Positions 38,084-47,698 of a stretch of 64,000 nucleotides of DNA are shown here, piece by piece. The stretch comes from DASRAU01 sp035638075. Lineage in GTDB: Bacteria > Acidobacteriota > Polarisedimenticolia > Gp22-AA2. The notes under the pieces are model-generated. The model did no database searches. It saw nothing but the letters and a program-made list of their open reading frames with translations, and was not told the DNA's origin. Position 1 is the stretch's first letter. Every line of letters begins with the position of its first letter. The DNA is taken from assembly GCA_035638075.1 (NCBI GenBank), contig DASRAU010000015.1, forward strand, positions 186,001 to 250,000, in the 5' to 3' direction. The position numbers and the translations under genes are program-made.

Positions 38084-40869
38084 GCATCTTTCTCCGGGTC
38101 CATCGCGAACGGCGTGAGAGCGCGCACCAGGCGCTCCATTTCCTTTTCGAGCTCGGCGCGCACCGCGCGCGCGGACTTGAGATCTCCGAGCCCGCCGAGC
38201 ACTTCGAGTCGGCCGAGCACCTGCACCGCCGGGCCCGAGCCGAAGGTGCCGATGGAGCCGCGCAGCGTGTTGGCCGCCCGGACGATCGCCGTGCCTTCGC
38301 CGCGCTCGAGGGCCGCGTCGATCGCCTGCAGCTGCAGCGGCGCGGTGTGCAGGAAGGCCCGCACCAGCTCCGCGAGCAGCACGTGATCTCCCTCCACGCG
38401 TCCCATGAGGTCGACAGGGTCGATGGCGGGCAAAGGATCCCGCTGGGCCGGCGCGGTCCCGTCCGACGGTCGCGGCGGGACCAGGGCCAGGGCCTGACGG
38501 TTCGCCGAAGCCTCCGGTTCGAGCGCCGGCGGCCGGGGCCGCCCTTCGTGCAGCGCGTGGCGCGTGACCAGCCGGTCCGGTGACACCCCCGGCGTGCCCA
38601 GCACCGCCTCCACGGCATCCTTGAGGTCCGCGTCCTTGACCGGCTTGATGAGGTAGGCGCCGATGCCGATGCTCCGGCAGCGCAGCGCGTCGCCGCGCTC
38701 GCCGTCGCTGCTGAGGAGGAGGATCGGGATCGCCGCGATGCGCGCGTCCTGCCGGATGCGTGCGGCGAGCGCGAACCCGTCCTGCCCGGGCATGCGGCGG
38801 TCGATGAGCGCCACCTGGAAGAGATCCCCCGATCCGGCGGCAGCGCGCAGGAGTCCCATCGCCTCGTCGGCGTCCGCGGCGCAGCGCGGGCGCATGCCCC
38901 AGGAAGCCAGGCGGGCTTCGAGCAGGCGCCGGTTGACCGGGTCGTCGTCCACCGCGAGCACGCGCACCCCTTCGAGCGGCACCGGTCCGGCCGCGAACGG
39001 CTGGGCGGCCGCGCGCTGCCGGCCGAACGTGGCCTCGAAGGTGAAGGTGGAGCCGTGCCCCGGCTCGCTCGTGAGCCGGATGCGCCCGTGCATCAGGGCG
39101 ACCAGCTCCGAGGCGATGGTCAGGCCGAGACCGACGCCGCCGTGCCGGCGGGTGCTCGATCCGTCCGCCTGCGTGAAGGGCTCGAGGATCACCGCCTGCT
39201 TGTCGCGCGGGATGCCGATCCCCGTGTCTCTGATGGCGAAGCGCAGCGTCGTCTCCCCGGCGCTCGAGCGCACCAGGTCCACGTCGAGATCGATGCGGCC
39301 GCGCTCGGTGAATTTCACGCCGTTGCCGATGAGGTGCACGAGCACCTGCCGCAGGCGACCGGGATCGCCGACGAGGTCGTCGGGGATGCCCTCGGCAATC
39401 TGCGCGCCCAGCTCGAGTCCTTTCTCCGCGGCGCGGGGCCGCAGCGTCCGGACCACCTCCTCGACGCAGGGACGCAGGTAGAACGGGATCGGCTCGAGGC
39501 GCATCTGCGCCGCCTCGATGCGCGAGAAATCCAGCAGGTCGTTGATCAGCGCCAGGAGCGCATCGGCCGAGCCCTTGACCAGGGTGAGATGCGCGCGGGT
39601 CTCCGGCGGCAGGTCGCCATCGAGGGTCAGGGCCGTCATGCCGATGATGCCGTTGAGCGGGGTCCGGATCTCGTGGCTGACGTTGGCGAGGAACTCGGAC
39701 TTGGCGCGCGTGCCGGCGCGCGACTCGCGCAGCGCGTGGTCGAGCGCCGCGTTCTTCTGCTCCAGCTCCGCCGTCCGGCGCGCGATCGACTCCTCGAGCG
39801 AGGTCCGTTCCTTGTTGATGGCCTCCGACATCGTGGTGAAGGAGCGGGCCAGGGAGCCGACCTCGTCCTCGCGCTCGGCGTCGAGCCCCGCGAAGCGGTG
39901 CACGCTTCGGTCGCCTTCGGCGAGCCGGCGGGCGGCCTCCCCGAGCCGGTCCACCCGCTCGACCACGTCCCCCGAGACGAGGTAGGCGAGCGTGATCGCC
40001 AGGACGAGGCCGATCAGGGCCGCGACGGCCAGGTCGCGCATGCGATGGTCCGGACGGTCGAGGGCGAAGGAGGGATCGCGGACCGCGGTCACGCGCATCG
40101 GCGGGGAGCCCTCCCAGGCGGCGGCCGGGCCTGCCTCGGCCACGAGGTAGGTGCGGCCATTGTCGAGATGCACCTCGCGCGGTGCGTTGTCCTCCGCGGG
40201 TGCCTCGATCGTGCCCTGCAGCGCTGCGAGGTTCGACCAGGAACCCGCGAGGAGCGCGCCGCTCGGGCCATCGCGCAGCACGAGGAAGGCGCCGGATTCC
40301 GGGCCGATCCGCTCGACGCGCGACGAGCGCACCATCGCCTCGATCACCGCCCAGTCGAGCAGGCCGACCAGGCGTCGCCCGGGTGTCGAGCCGATCGGCG
40401 TGTCGAGCACGGCCACCGGCTTCCCATCCGGGCGCAGCGTGAGTGAGCAGAGATTTCCGGGAGAGGCCGGCGGTCCCGTCAGCAGAGACCCGGCGCGGGG
40501 ACCCGGCGCGCTCTGGGCCAGTGGGCGGCCGTCCCGGTCGGTGATCGCCAGGAGGAGCCACGGCGCATCCGTTCCTTCGCGGGCCCGCGCCAGGCGCGCG
40601 TCGTCGCCGGCGGGGTTGCGCGCCCCATCGAGAAGTGATGCGACGATGCGCAGATCGGCGCAGCGTTCCCCGAGATAGTCGTGCACCCGCGCCAGCAGGT
40701 TCCCGGCGGAGTCGTGCAGATCGTCCAGCGCCTCCTGGCGGATCGTATGCCGGAGCGGCATGACCGCGTTGGCCGCGGCGAGGCCGAACGCGACGAGCAG
40801 GGCGCCGCCGAACGCGACGGCGAGCCGCGTGAACAGGCGCGATCGGACAGGCCTCCAGCCGGTGTCCAT
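38071..40869 (-). CDS. Hybrid sensor histidine kinase with receiver and degenerate HPt domain
   Basis: 932 aa from ATG 40869. Domain order: TM (FTRLAVAFGGALLVAFGLAAAN), a periplasmic sensor of about 230 residues, TM (LAVAALIGLVLAITLAYLV), HAMP, coiled coil, HisKA with His399 in LANVSHEIRTPLNGI, ATPase domain (IGNGVKFTERG, DTGIGIPRDKQ, GLGLTIA), a receiver with Asp690 in ALIDRRMPGQDG, and a C-terminal HPt-like helical domain. In the HPt the phospho-histidine position is Asn867 (RAANTLRGSIGTFGS). It would still phosphorylate its receiver and perhaps the adjacent regulator directly. An upstream in-frame start at 40941 is less likely. Confidence 0.9.
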   Translation of the reverse strand: MDTGWRPVRSRLFTRLAVAFGGALLVAFGLAAANAVMPLRHTIRQEALDDLHDSAGNLLARVHDYLGERCADLRIVASLLDGARNPAGDDARLARAREGTDAPWLLLAITDRDGRPLAQSAPGPRAGSLLTGPPASPGNLCSLTLRPDGKPVAVLDTPIGSTPGRRLVGLLDWAVIEAMVRSSRVERIGPESGAFLVLRDGPSGALLAGSWSNLAALQGTIEAPAEDNAPREVHLDNGRTYLVAEAGPAAAWEGSPPMRVTAVRDPSFALDRPDHRMRDLAVAALIGLVLAITLAYLVSGDVVERVDRLGEAARRLAEGDRSVHRFAGLDAEREDEVGSLARSFTTMSEAINKERTSLEESIARRTAELEQKNAALDHALRESRAGTRAKSEFLANVSHEIRTPLNGIIGMTALTLDGDLPPETRAHLTLVKGSADALLALINDLLDFSRIEAAQMRLEPIPFYLRPCVEEVVRTLRPRAAEKGLELGAQIAEGIPDDLVGDPGRLRQVLVHLIGNGVKFTERGRIDLDVDLVRSSAGETTLRFAIRDTGIGIPRDKQAVILEPFTQADGSSTRRHGGVGLGLTIASELVALMHGRIRLTSEPGHGSTFTFEATFGRQRAAAQPFAAGPVPLEGVRVLAVDDDPVNRRLLEARLASWGMRPRCAADADEAMGLLRAAAGSGDLFQVALIDRRMPGQDGFALAARIRQDARIAAIPILLLSSDGERGDALRCRSIGIGAYLIKPVKDADLKDAVEAVLGTPGVSPDRLVTRHALHEGRPRPPALEPEASANRQALALVPPRPSDGTAPAQRDPLPAIDPVDLMGRVEGDHVLLAELVRAFLHTAPLQLQAIDAALERGEGTAIVRAANTLRGSIGTFGSGPAVQVLGRLEVLGGLGDLKSARAVRAELEKEMERLVRALTPFAMDPEKDACAS

Positions 40870-41015
40870 GCGGAGGCAAAAGGTAGGGACGGCAGGGGAT
40901 GGGCGCAAGACGAGGCCGCAAGAAATAAAGGATGCGGCCACCGGGTGTCAGCCAACCGTCGGTCCGTGGGCGCGGGCGCGCTCGGGCACGGTATCATCCG
41001 CCCGGAGACCGACCG

Positions 41016-41582
41016 GTGCCGTTTCAAATTCTGGATCGCCCGCTGCCCGGAGTCGTCGTCATCAGGCCGGATGCCTATGCCGACGAGCGGGGACTGTTCA
41101 TCGAGTCGTTCCGGGCCGATCGCTTCGAGGAGCTGGGCATTCCCGCGGCCTTCGTGCAGGAGAACCAGTCGCGCTCGCGCAAGGGGGTCATCCGCGGCCT
41201 GCACTTCCAGTGGGAGCCCGCGATGGGGAAGCTGATGCGCGTGACGAGGGGGAGGGCCTTCCTCGTCGGCGTGGACATCCGGTGGAACTCGCCGACGCTC
41301 GGCCGCTGGTTCGGCCTCGAGGCCTCCGACGAGGACCGCACCCAGGTGTGGGCTCCCGCCGGCTTCGCTCGCGGCTTCGCCGCCCTCGAGGAGGGGACCG
41401 AGGTCCTGTACAAGTGCACCGGGACCTACGACCCGAAGAACGAATCGGGCATCCGCTGGAACGACCCGCGCATCGGCCTGCGCTGGCCCGTGACCGAGCC
41501 CCTGCTCTCCCCGAAGGATCGCGACGCGCAGTCGCTCGACGACTGGCTGCGCCGCCCCGAGTCGAAACGCTTCGCTGTCTGA
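41016..41582 (+). CDS. rmlC: dTDP-4-dehydrorhamnose 3,5-epimerase
   Basis: A 188-aa cupin enzyme of dTDP-rhamnose synthesis. ESFRADRFEELGI, the catalytic His and Arg in KGVIRGLHFQ, the Lys in GKLMRVTRGRAFLV, WAPAGFARGFAAL and the terminal WNDPRIGLRWP are all typical. The other rml genes are not in the window. GTG 41016 is the start that gives family length. Confidence 0.93.
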   Translation: MPFQILDRPLPGVVVIRPDAYADERGLFIESFRADRFEELGIPAAFVQENQSRSRKGVIRGLHFQWEPAMGKLMRVTRGRAFLVGVDIRWNSPTLGRWFGLEASDEDRTQVWAPAGFARGFAALEEGTEVLYKCTGTYDPKNESGIRWNDPRIGLRWPVTEPLLSPKDRDAQSLDDWLRRPESKRFAV

Positions 41583-41601
41583 TACAGTTCGCTCACCGGA
41601 C

Positions 41602-41674
41602 GGGCCGTTAGCTCAGGCGGTAGAGCATGTGCCTTTTAAGCACAGGGTCGCTGGTTCGAGTCCAGCACGGCTCA
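41602..41674 (+). tRNA. tRNA-Lys(TTT)
   Basis: Acceptor GGGCCGT/ACGGCTC with one G-U pair, D-arm GCTC/GAGC, anticodon stem TGTGC/GCACA with loop CTTTTAA giving anticodon TTT, T-arm GCTGG/CCAGC with loop TTCGAGT. The CCA is not encoded (ACCG follows), unlike the other three tRNA genes in the window. Confidence 0.95.
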
Positions 41675-41717
41675 CCGGATGGTCCGCATGGTCCTCGTTC
41701 AAGAAGGAAGAGAGAAG

Positions 41718-42653
41718 ATGGGCGACAACTTCACGTTGACGCCGAAACGGCCCGTGTCCGGGTGGCGTCGCTTCACGGAGCGCGCCTTCTACCTGGCGAA
41801 TCCCTTCCGCGTCGGCAACAAGCTGCCGTCGTGGTTGCGTGACTCGGGCCCCTGGGAGGCGGCGTTCAGGGCGGCCGATCCGATCCGCTACAGCCTCTGG
41901 CGGAGCAGGAACAATGGCTCTCCGGCCGCGGCGGTGCCCGAAGGCCCGGAGGCGGCCATCGTCGCGTCCCTCCGCAGGGACGGCATCGTCATCCTGCCCG
42001 GCTTCGTCCCGCCCGATCTCATCGCGCACATGGAGCGCACGGCGCGCTCCTACGCGCGCGCCGCGGCGGGCATCGACATCGATCATCCGAAGCCGGCCGA
42101 GCAGACGCACCTGAACAATCTCGGCAACGATCTGCGGCGCGACGACCCGATCCTGACCTTCCTGCGCTCCGACGGGATGCTTCGCATCGCCGGCGCCTAC
42201 CTGGGCTTCCGTCCGCGTCTGCGCCGGCTGGCGCTCTTCTTCAACCAGCCGCAGCCGCACCTCGAGGGTCCGGACAACGTCGAGAAGCACTTCCACGCCG
42301 ACACGCACGACTTCATCGCGCTCAAGTTCTTCATCTACCTGCACGACACGGTGGAGAAGAACGGCCCCTTCACCTACGTCAAGGAGACGAACTTCTTCGG
42401 CCGGCGGCGCGGCGTCGTCGCGCGCATCCCGGCCTACTCCGAGATCTCCTCCGAGGAGATGGCGGAGTTCGTGCCCGCCTCGGAGTGGGTGCTCGCGACC
42501 GGGCCTGCCGGAACCGGGATCTTCGCCGAGACGACGGGCGTTCACCGCGGCGGCCGCACCGAGGCCGGGCACCGCCTGATGCTCGTCGCCGAGTACGCCA
42601 GCCGCCATCCCTGGATTCGCTTCGACCACGACATCGCCGGCCCGGACGAATAG
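41718..42653 (+). CDS. Phytanoyl-CoA dioxygenase (PhyH) family protein
   Basis: A 311-aa Fe(II)/2-oxoglutarate oxygenase. The metal-binding His-x-Asp lies in KHFHADTHDFIALKFF and the distal His in TTGVHRGGRT; GHRLMLVAEYAS carries the basic residue for 2-oxoglutarate. The substrate is unknown. A GGAAGAGAGAAG stretch precedes ATG 41718. It sits alone between tRNA-Lys and tRNA-Glu, all on the same strand with gaps of about 43 bp, so it may be transcribed with them. Confidence 0.85.
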   Translation: MGDNFTLTPKRPVSGWRRFTERAFYLANPFRVGNKLPSWLRDSGPWEAAFRAADPIRYSLWRSRNNGSPAAAVPEGPEAAIVASLRRDGIVILPGFVPPDLIAHMERTARSYARAAAGIDIDHPKPAEQTHLNNLGNDLRRDDPILTFLRSDGMLRIAGAYLGFRPRLRRLALFFNQPQPHLEGPDNVEKHFHADTHDFIALKFFIYLHDTVEKNGPFTYVKETNFFGRRRGVVARIPAYSEISSEEMAEFVPASEWVLATGPAGTGIFAETTGVHRGGRTEAGHRLMLVAEYASRHPWIRFDHDIAGPDE

Positions 42654-42695
42654 TCTCGGAGTGGGATAGGATCCCGACCTTCCGCGGCGACACGG

Positions 42696-42773
42696 GTCCC
42701 CATCGTCTAGCCTGGCCCAGGACACCGCCCTTTCAAGGCGGGAACACGGGTTCAAATCCCGTTGGGGACGCCA
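42696..42773 (+). tRNA. tRNA-Glu(TTC)
   Basis: Acceptor GTCCCCA/TGGGGAC, anticodon stem CCGCC/GGCGG with loop CTTTCAA giving anticodon TTC, T-arm ACGGG/CCCGT with loop TTCAAAT, discriminator G and encoded CCA. Confidence 0.95.
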
Positions 42774-42808
42774 TCCTTACCTCCCGCGCTCTGAGCGTTT
42801 CTCCAGGC

Positions 42809-45800
42809 TCAGAAGCATCCTCCGCCCAGGAGCTGCGGCCTGGCGCAGATCGCCGGGAAGGTCGCTTCGGGCTCTTCGTTGTTGCTCGAGTTCTGGCCGT
42901 AGGAGCCTTCGACCGAGCCGTTCTGGCCGACGACGGCGAAGTAGAACGCCTGGCCGGCGGGGGGATTGCCGATGAGCACGCTGGCCGTGCCGCTCGTGCC
43001 GAGACCGCAGGCGGCGCTCGTCCAGCTCATGCCGGCGGCTCCGAGCATGCCCGGTCCCACCGTGCCCCAGTAGAGGACGTGGTCGGTGGCGCCGCAGGCC
43101 GGCGTGTAGCTGAACGTCAGGGTGCCGCCGGCACCCGGCGCCACGGTCATGGTCTTCGCCGCCGAAGCCTCCTGCGGGCTCGACCATTCTCCCGAGAACT
43201 CCGAGGTGTTCCCGGTGGAATCGGTCGCGGTGGCGGTGACGAGACCGAGGCTCGTCGTCTGTGTCAGCACCGTCCACGAGAGATTCCCCGAAACGTCGGT
43301 CGTGAACGTACCGGAGCCCAGCCAGACGCGTCCCTCGCCGTAGCCGGACGGGTCGGGAGCGGGGGAGCCGTAGACGTCGATGGTGTATTTCGACGCGGGC
43401 CGGCTGTTCAGCGTTCCCGAGATCAGCACGCTGTTCATGAAGCTCGGCGTCACACTGGTCACGATGGGAAAGTTCTGCAGCACGTTGGCGCCGAGGTCGC
43501 CGTCTCCGGCGTCGTTCGGGGTGACGCCGGCGGGGGCCAGGTCGATGCCGAGCCCGCCGTTGTCGTGGATCGAGTTGACGCGGATGGTCGTCTGGCGCAG
43601 GAGCGTCGAAGCGGTCACGTTCACGCCGGCGCCGCCATTCCAGGCGAGGTGATTGCCGAAGGCGGCCCCCGGGCCGCCGATGAGCCCGACGGGGCCGACG
43701 ACGGAGATCCCGTCGCCGCCGTTCCCCAGCGGGGTGACGCCGTCGGGCTTGACCCCGATCGCGTTCGACTGGACGACGTTGGCGGCGCAGAAATTGGCAT
43801 TGAGGAAGATGCCGCGGCCGGCGTTCCCCGCGATGACGTTGCCGCCACCCGGCGCGCCGATCGTCAGGAGATTGGAGAACTCGCCGAAGATGCCGTCGCC
43901 GCCGTTCCCGAGCCCGGTCGCTCCGGCGGCATTGGTGCCGATGAGGTTGCCCAGGAGCTGGGCCTGGTAGCTGGACCTCGTCGTCGCGAGGGACTCGAAA
44001 TCGAGCCCCCAGCCCCAGAGGATGCCCGTGTCCCCGGAGGCGACGTCGGCGACCTCGAGCGTCCACGCGCCGCCGATCCCGATCCCCGACAAGGCCGACA
44101 GCGGCTCTTCGGGCTGGAAGGTGCCGTTGTACGGGGGCGCGCCGAGGGCGATCGACGTGGCGGCGAAGTCGTCGAACAGCGTCGTCGAGTAGTCGTCCCC
44201 CGCGCCGCCGCGACGGTTCGCCAGGGCGATGCGCCGGCCGTCCGGAGCGATGAGGGTCAGGACCAGGTCCGAGTCGAAGGTGTGGTTCAGGCCGACGTGG
44301 ACCTTCACGGTCACCAGAAGATCGGTGGAGGAGCTGGGGATGTTGACCACCGAGGTCGTGGTCGCGAGGTCGGGGATCCCCTTGGGGGTGTCGAGCGAGC
44401 TGCCCTGCTGCGGCAGGCTGTTGCCGATGGCGTCGTAGATCCACACGCCGTGCTGGTCGTTGCCGGCGATGACGTTCCCCTCGCCGGGATTCGCGCCGCC
44501 GTAGCGCACGTAGGGGCCGCCGTTGACGAGCAGGCCGCGATTGTTCCCCAGCTTCACTGTTCCGGTGGCGTCGAGGCCGAGGACGTTCCCCTGGACCACG
44601 CTCGAGGTGCCGTCGGGCCAGACGGCGATGCCGCAGGCGCCTTCCTGCGCGTTGTTTCCCGAGGCGAGATTCCCTTCGCCGGGTCCCGGACCTCCGACCT
44701 GCACGCCCGGAGAGTCGATCAGGATGCCGTGGGCGAGGTTCGGCACCGCCTGCGTCCCGGCGGGATTCGTGCCGACGTAGTTCCCGAGGATGCTGTTGCC
44801 GGGGAACGAATTGCTGCCGCGCGTGGTGATCCCGTAGGTGCCGCCGGAGGCGATGTTGCGCGCCGCGGCGACGCTGCCGCCGACGAGCGTGTTGCTGGTG
44901 CCATAGTCCAGGGTGACGCCCGGGCTGCCGTGGTCGCTGTCCTGCTGGCTGAGGGCGACCGTCCCGGTGATGTCGGTCCCGAGGAAATTCCCCTGGATCC
45001 GGTTGAACGATGACACCTGGGTGTGGATCCCGTACTGGAGGTTCGCAGAGATCAGGTTGCGAGCGCCCGCCGCGGTGCCGCCGATCTGGCAGGCGTCGGC
45101 GTAGAAAATCTCGATGCCGCTCCCGTGGTTCGGCAGCTTGCCGGTGCCGGTGATGTCGGTGCCGATGGAGTTCCCCTGCACCGTGTTGCGCAGGGCGTTG
45201 AGGGCGGGAAAGCCCTGGATCTCGATCCCGTGTCCCGAGGCCTGCTCGGTTCCGCCCGCGATGACGTTGCGCGCCCCCGGAACGGTGCCGCCGACCAGGT
45301 TCTGCGGCGACTGGTCGATGACGACGCCCTTGGTGTTGCCGATCCCCACGGTGCCGGTGACGTCGGTGCCGATGAGGTTCCCCGCGATCACGTTGCCGAA
45401 GATCGTCTCCCCCTCGGTGGTCATGCTCCAGGAGAGGAGCGATCCGACATCGCCGCCGGCGGTGTCGGCGACCTCGAGGTTCCAGGTGCCGGTCAGGCTC
45501 CGGCCGTTCAGGATCGACAGCGCCTCGTCGGGCGCGAATGAACCGCTGAAGGGCGCCACTCCGGCCGCGATCGGTGTCGCCGCGCCGTCGTCGAACAGGG
45601 TGCTGTTGTAGTTGTCACCGCCGCCGCCATGCCGGTTCGACAGGACGATGCGCGTGTTGTCCGGAGCGACGAGCGTCAGGACCAGGTCGCTGTCGAAGGT
45701 GTGGACCAGGGACACGCGCACGTTGACGTCGTCGATCAGCTTCTCGTCGCTGATGGTGATCGGCATCGACACGATGCACAGGTCGCAGATCGCGACCGCG

Positions 45801-47608
45801 GCCCCCCGGGACGCGTACTCGGCCTCGAAGGTGGACGGGCCGCGGATGGCGACCCCCGCCTGGAGATTGCCGGAGATGACGTTGCGCGCCGCGAGGGCGG
45901 TGCCGCCGATGGTGTTCAGGTGCGAATCGCGGATGACCACCCCCGCATCCTGGTTGCCGAGGGCGGTCGTCCCGGTGTGATCGAGGCCGATGAAATTCCC
46001 CTCGACGAGGTTGTGTCCCGCTCCGTCGAGGGCCACCCCGCTGCCGGAAAAGCCGTGGATGACCAGGCCGCGCACGACGCTCGACCCCGCGCGTACGACC
46101 AGGCCGTTGGTGCCGGGAGGGAGCGGCCCGCTGCCGTCGAGCTCGACGATGGGGGTCCCCGCATTACCCGGCTGCGTGGTGGCGTCGAGGGTGACCGGGT
46201 CGGTGATGTCGGGAAGCGGCGTCAGCGGAGCGAGGGTGAGGTTCCCGCTCGGCGTGATGGCGAAGGCGATGGTGTCGAGCCCCGCGTGGGCGTTGGCGTC
46301 GAGAATCGCCTGGCGCAGCGATCCGGGACCGCCGTCCGCAATCGTCGTCACGGTATAGACGAGGGGGGCCGCGGGGGGAAGGATGATCAGGCCCGCCGGT
46401 GCGCTGCCGTCGAGAACGACGAGGGATTCGGCCGCCTCGGGTCCGAGCCGCAGGGAGAGCGCCGCCACCGGCTCCGCGGCGATCGTGTCGTCGAGCGCCA
46501 CCAGGGCGTCGTCGCCTCCTTCCGCCACGGGCGCCGCGATCACCAGGGAGCCGCGTCTGAACGCGGCAAGGGACCGGGCCGACCCGACCGCGCCGGCGCG
46601 CCCCGTCCGGAGCGCGCCGTCGTCACCGACGAGCGCCAGGGAACGCGGCGCCCGCTGTCCGAAGCGCCCGAGCGCCGCCTGCACGGGGGTGAAGCCGAGC
46701 GCCTGTCGTTCCACGACGGCGGCCGGTACGGCGGCGCGGGCCGCGGACCCGAGGGCAAGGGCTCGATCGCGGCCGTGAACGACTTCCATCCCGCCGGTGA
46801 CGCCGAGGACGAGGTCGTTCTTTCCGTCGCCGTCGAGATCCCCCAGCGCGAGGGTGGTGATGGGGCCTCCCCGGCGCAACACCTCCGGCTCGGCCTTCCA
46901 GGCCCCCTCCGCGCCCTCGAACGAGAGGACGTCCTGCCGCCCTTCCCGTTCGACCACGACCAGGATGTCGGCGAGCGAATCGGGGAGATCGATCTCGCCC
47001 CCGAGCATCCGCTTCAGTCTCCCCGGGAGTGCGCGGTCGAGCGGCCGCTCGAAATCGCCGCGGCCGTCCCCCTTGAGGAGGAAGATCGCCCGGCCCCCCT
47101 CCGCCGCCGCGACCAGGTCGAGGCGACCGTCGTCGTCGAAGTCGCCGACCCCCAGGAAGTCGGCCGGGGCCGGAAGGTCGAAGGTGCGGGCGGCGGCACG
47201 GAACGGCGGGACCTGGCGCGGATCGAGATGGTCGGTGCCGCGTCTTTTCAAGGCCTCCGGTTCGAAGGGGTGGATCGCATCGGCGTCCCCCGGGACCAGC
47301 GCCACGATACCGCGCCCGCCTGCGGAAAAGCCCATGGCCAGGTCGGCGGTTCCGTCCCCGTCGAAATCGCCCGACACGAGGGCGCGCGGCCGCGCCTCTC
47401 CGACCGCCGGCCCGGTCGAGGACCGATCGGAGGTCAGGTCCAGGAGCAGCGAGCGCGGCCGGCCGAAGGGGCCGTCGCCGGGCGTGAGCAGGGCGGGAAT
47501 CGGTCCGGAGTTCGACGCGCGCGCGGGATCCGGCGCGGCCTCCGGCCCCCCTGCGGCGGCTCCGGGAAGCAGGAGGAAAGAGGCAACGATGACGGCGAAG
47601 CGTCGCAT
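42809..47608 (-). CDS. Very large secreted protein: FG-GAP repeats, parallel beta-helix and two P domains
   Basis: A 1599-aa protein with a signal peptide (AVIVASFLLLPGAAAG). Residues about 70-270 contain FG-GAP/VCBS-type calcium loops (SGDFDGDGTADLAMG, GDFDDDGRLDLVAA, GDLDGDGKNDLVLG). From about residue 420 it becomes a right-handed beta-helix with many GNxIGTDxTGTxxxGN coils (NLIGTDVTGTVGIGN and variants). Two proprotein-convertase P domains, recognisable by HTFDSDLVLTL and GTWNLEVADTAGGD or GAWTLEVADVASGD, interrupt the helix. It is probably surface-exposed or secreted, binding polymer or calcium; no catalytic domain is evident. The C-terminus is short, with no clear sorting motif. Confidence 0.85.
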   Translation of the reverse strand: MRRFAVIVASFLLLPGAAAGGPEAAPDPARASNSGPIPALLTPGDGPFGRPRSLLLDLTSDRSSTGPAVGEARPRALVSGDFDGDGTADLAMGFSAGGRGIVALVPGDADAIHPFEPEALKRRGTDHLDPRQVPPFRAAARTFDLPAPADFLGVGDFDDDGRLDLVAAAEGGRAIFLLKGDGRGDFERPLDRALPGRLKRMLGGEIDLPDSLADILVVVEREGRQDVLSFEGAEGAWKAEPEVLRRGGPITTLALGDLDGDGKNDLVLGVTGGMEVVHGRDRALALGSAARAAVPAAVVERQALGFTPVQAALGRFGQRAPRSLALVGDDGALRTGRAGAVGSARSLAAFRRGSLVIAAPVAEGGDDALVALDDTIAAEPVAALSLRLGPEAAESLVVLDGSAPAGLIILPPAAPLVYTVTTIADGGPGSLRQAILDANAHAGLDTIAFAITPSGNLTLAPLTPLPDITDPVTLDATTQPGNAGTPIVELDGSGPLPPGTNGLVVRAGSSVVRGLVIHGFSGSGVALDGAGHNLVEGNFIGLDHTGTTALGNQDAGVVIRDSHLNTIGGTALAARNVISGNLQAGVAIRGPSTFEAEYASRGAAVAICDLCIVSMPITISDEKLIDDVNVRVSLVHTFDSDLVLTLVAPDNTRIVLSNRHGGGGDNYNSTLFDDGAATPIAAGVAPFSGSFAPDEALSILNGRSLTGTWNLEVADTAGGDVGSLLSWSMTTEGETIFGNVIAGNLIGTDVTGTVGIGNTKGVVIDQSPQNLVGGTVPGARNVIAGGTEQASGHGIEIQGFPALNALRNTVQGNSIGTDITGTGKLPNHGSGIEIFYADACQIGGTAAGARNLISANLQYGIHTQVSSFNRIQGNFLGTDITGTVALSQQDSDHGSPGVTLDYGTSNTLVGGSVAAARNIASGGTYGITTRGSNSFPGNSILGNYVGTNPAGTQAVPNLAHGILIDSPGVQVGGPGPGEGNLASGNNAQEGACGIAVWPDGTSSVVQGNVLGLDATGTVKLGNNRGLLVNGGPYVRYGGANPGEGNVIAGNDQHGVWIYDAIGNSLPQQGSSLDTPKGIPDLATTTSVVNIPSSSTDLLVTVKVHVGLNHTFDSDLVLTLIAPDGRRIALANRRGGAGDDYSTTLFDDFAATSIALGAPPYNGTFQPEEPLSALSGIGIGGAWTLEVADVASGDTGILWGWGLDFESLATTRSSYQAQLLGNLIGTNAAGATGLGNGGDGIFGEFSNLLTIGAPGGGNVIAGNAGRGIFLNANFCAANVVQSNAIGVKPDGVTPLGNGGDGISVVGPVGLIGGPGAAFGNHLAWNGGAGVNVTASTLLRQTTIRVNSIHDNGGLGIDLAPAGVTPNDAGDGDLGANVLQNFPIVTSVTPSFMNSVLISGTLNSRPASKYTIDVYGSPAPDPSGYGEGRVWLGSGTFTTDVSGNLSWTVLTQTTSLGLVTATATDSTGNTSEFSGEWSSPQEASAAKTMTVAPGAGGTLTFSYTPACGATDHVLYWGTVGPGMLGAAGMSWTSAACGLGTSGTASVLIGNPPAGQAFYFAVVGQNGSVEGSYGQNSSNNEEPEATFPAICARPQLLGGGCF

Positions 47609-47698
47609 GGCGTTTCTCCCGAGCGGCGAGTGGCTCTATGAGCGGAAACGTCGTCGGTCAGAAAAGTGCGACACGAATTTGAAGAAATATTGAAGGCT

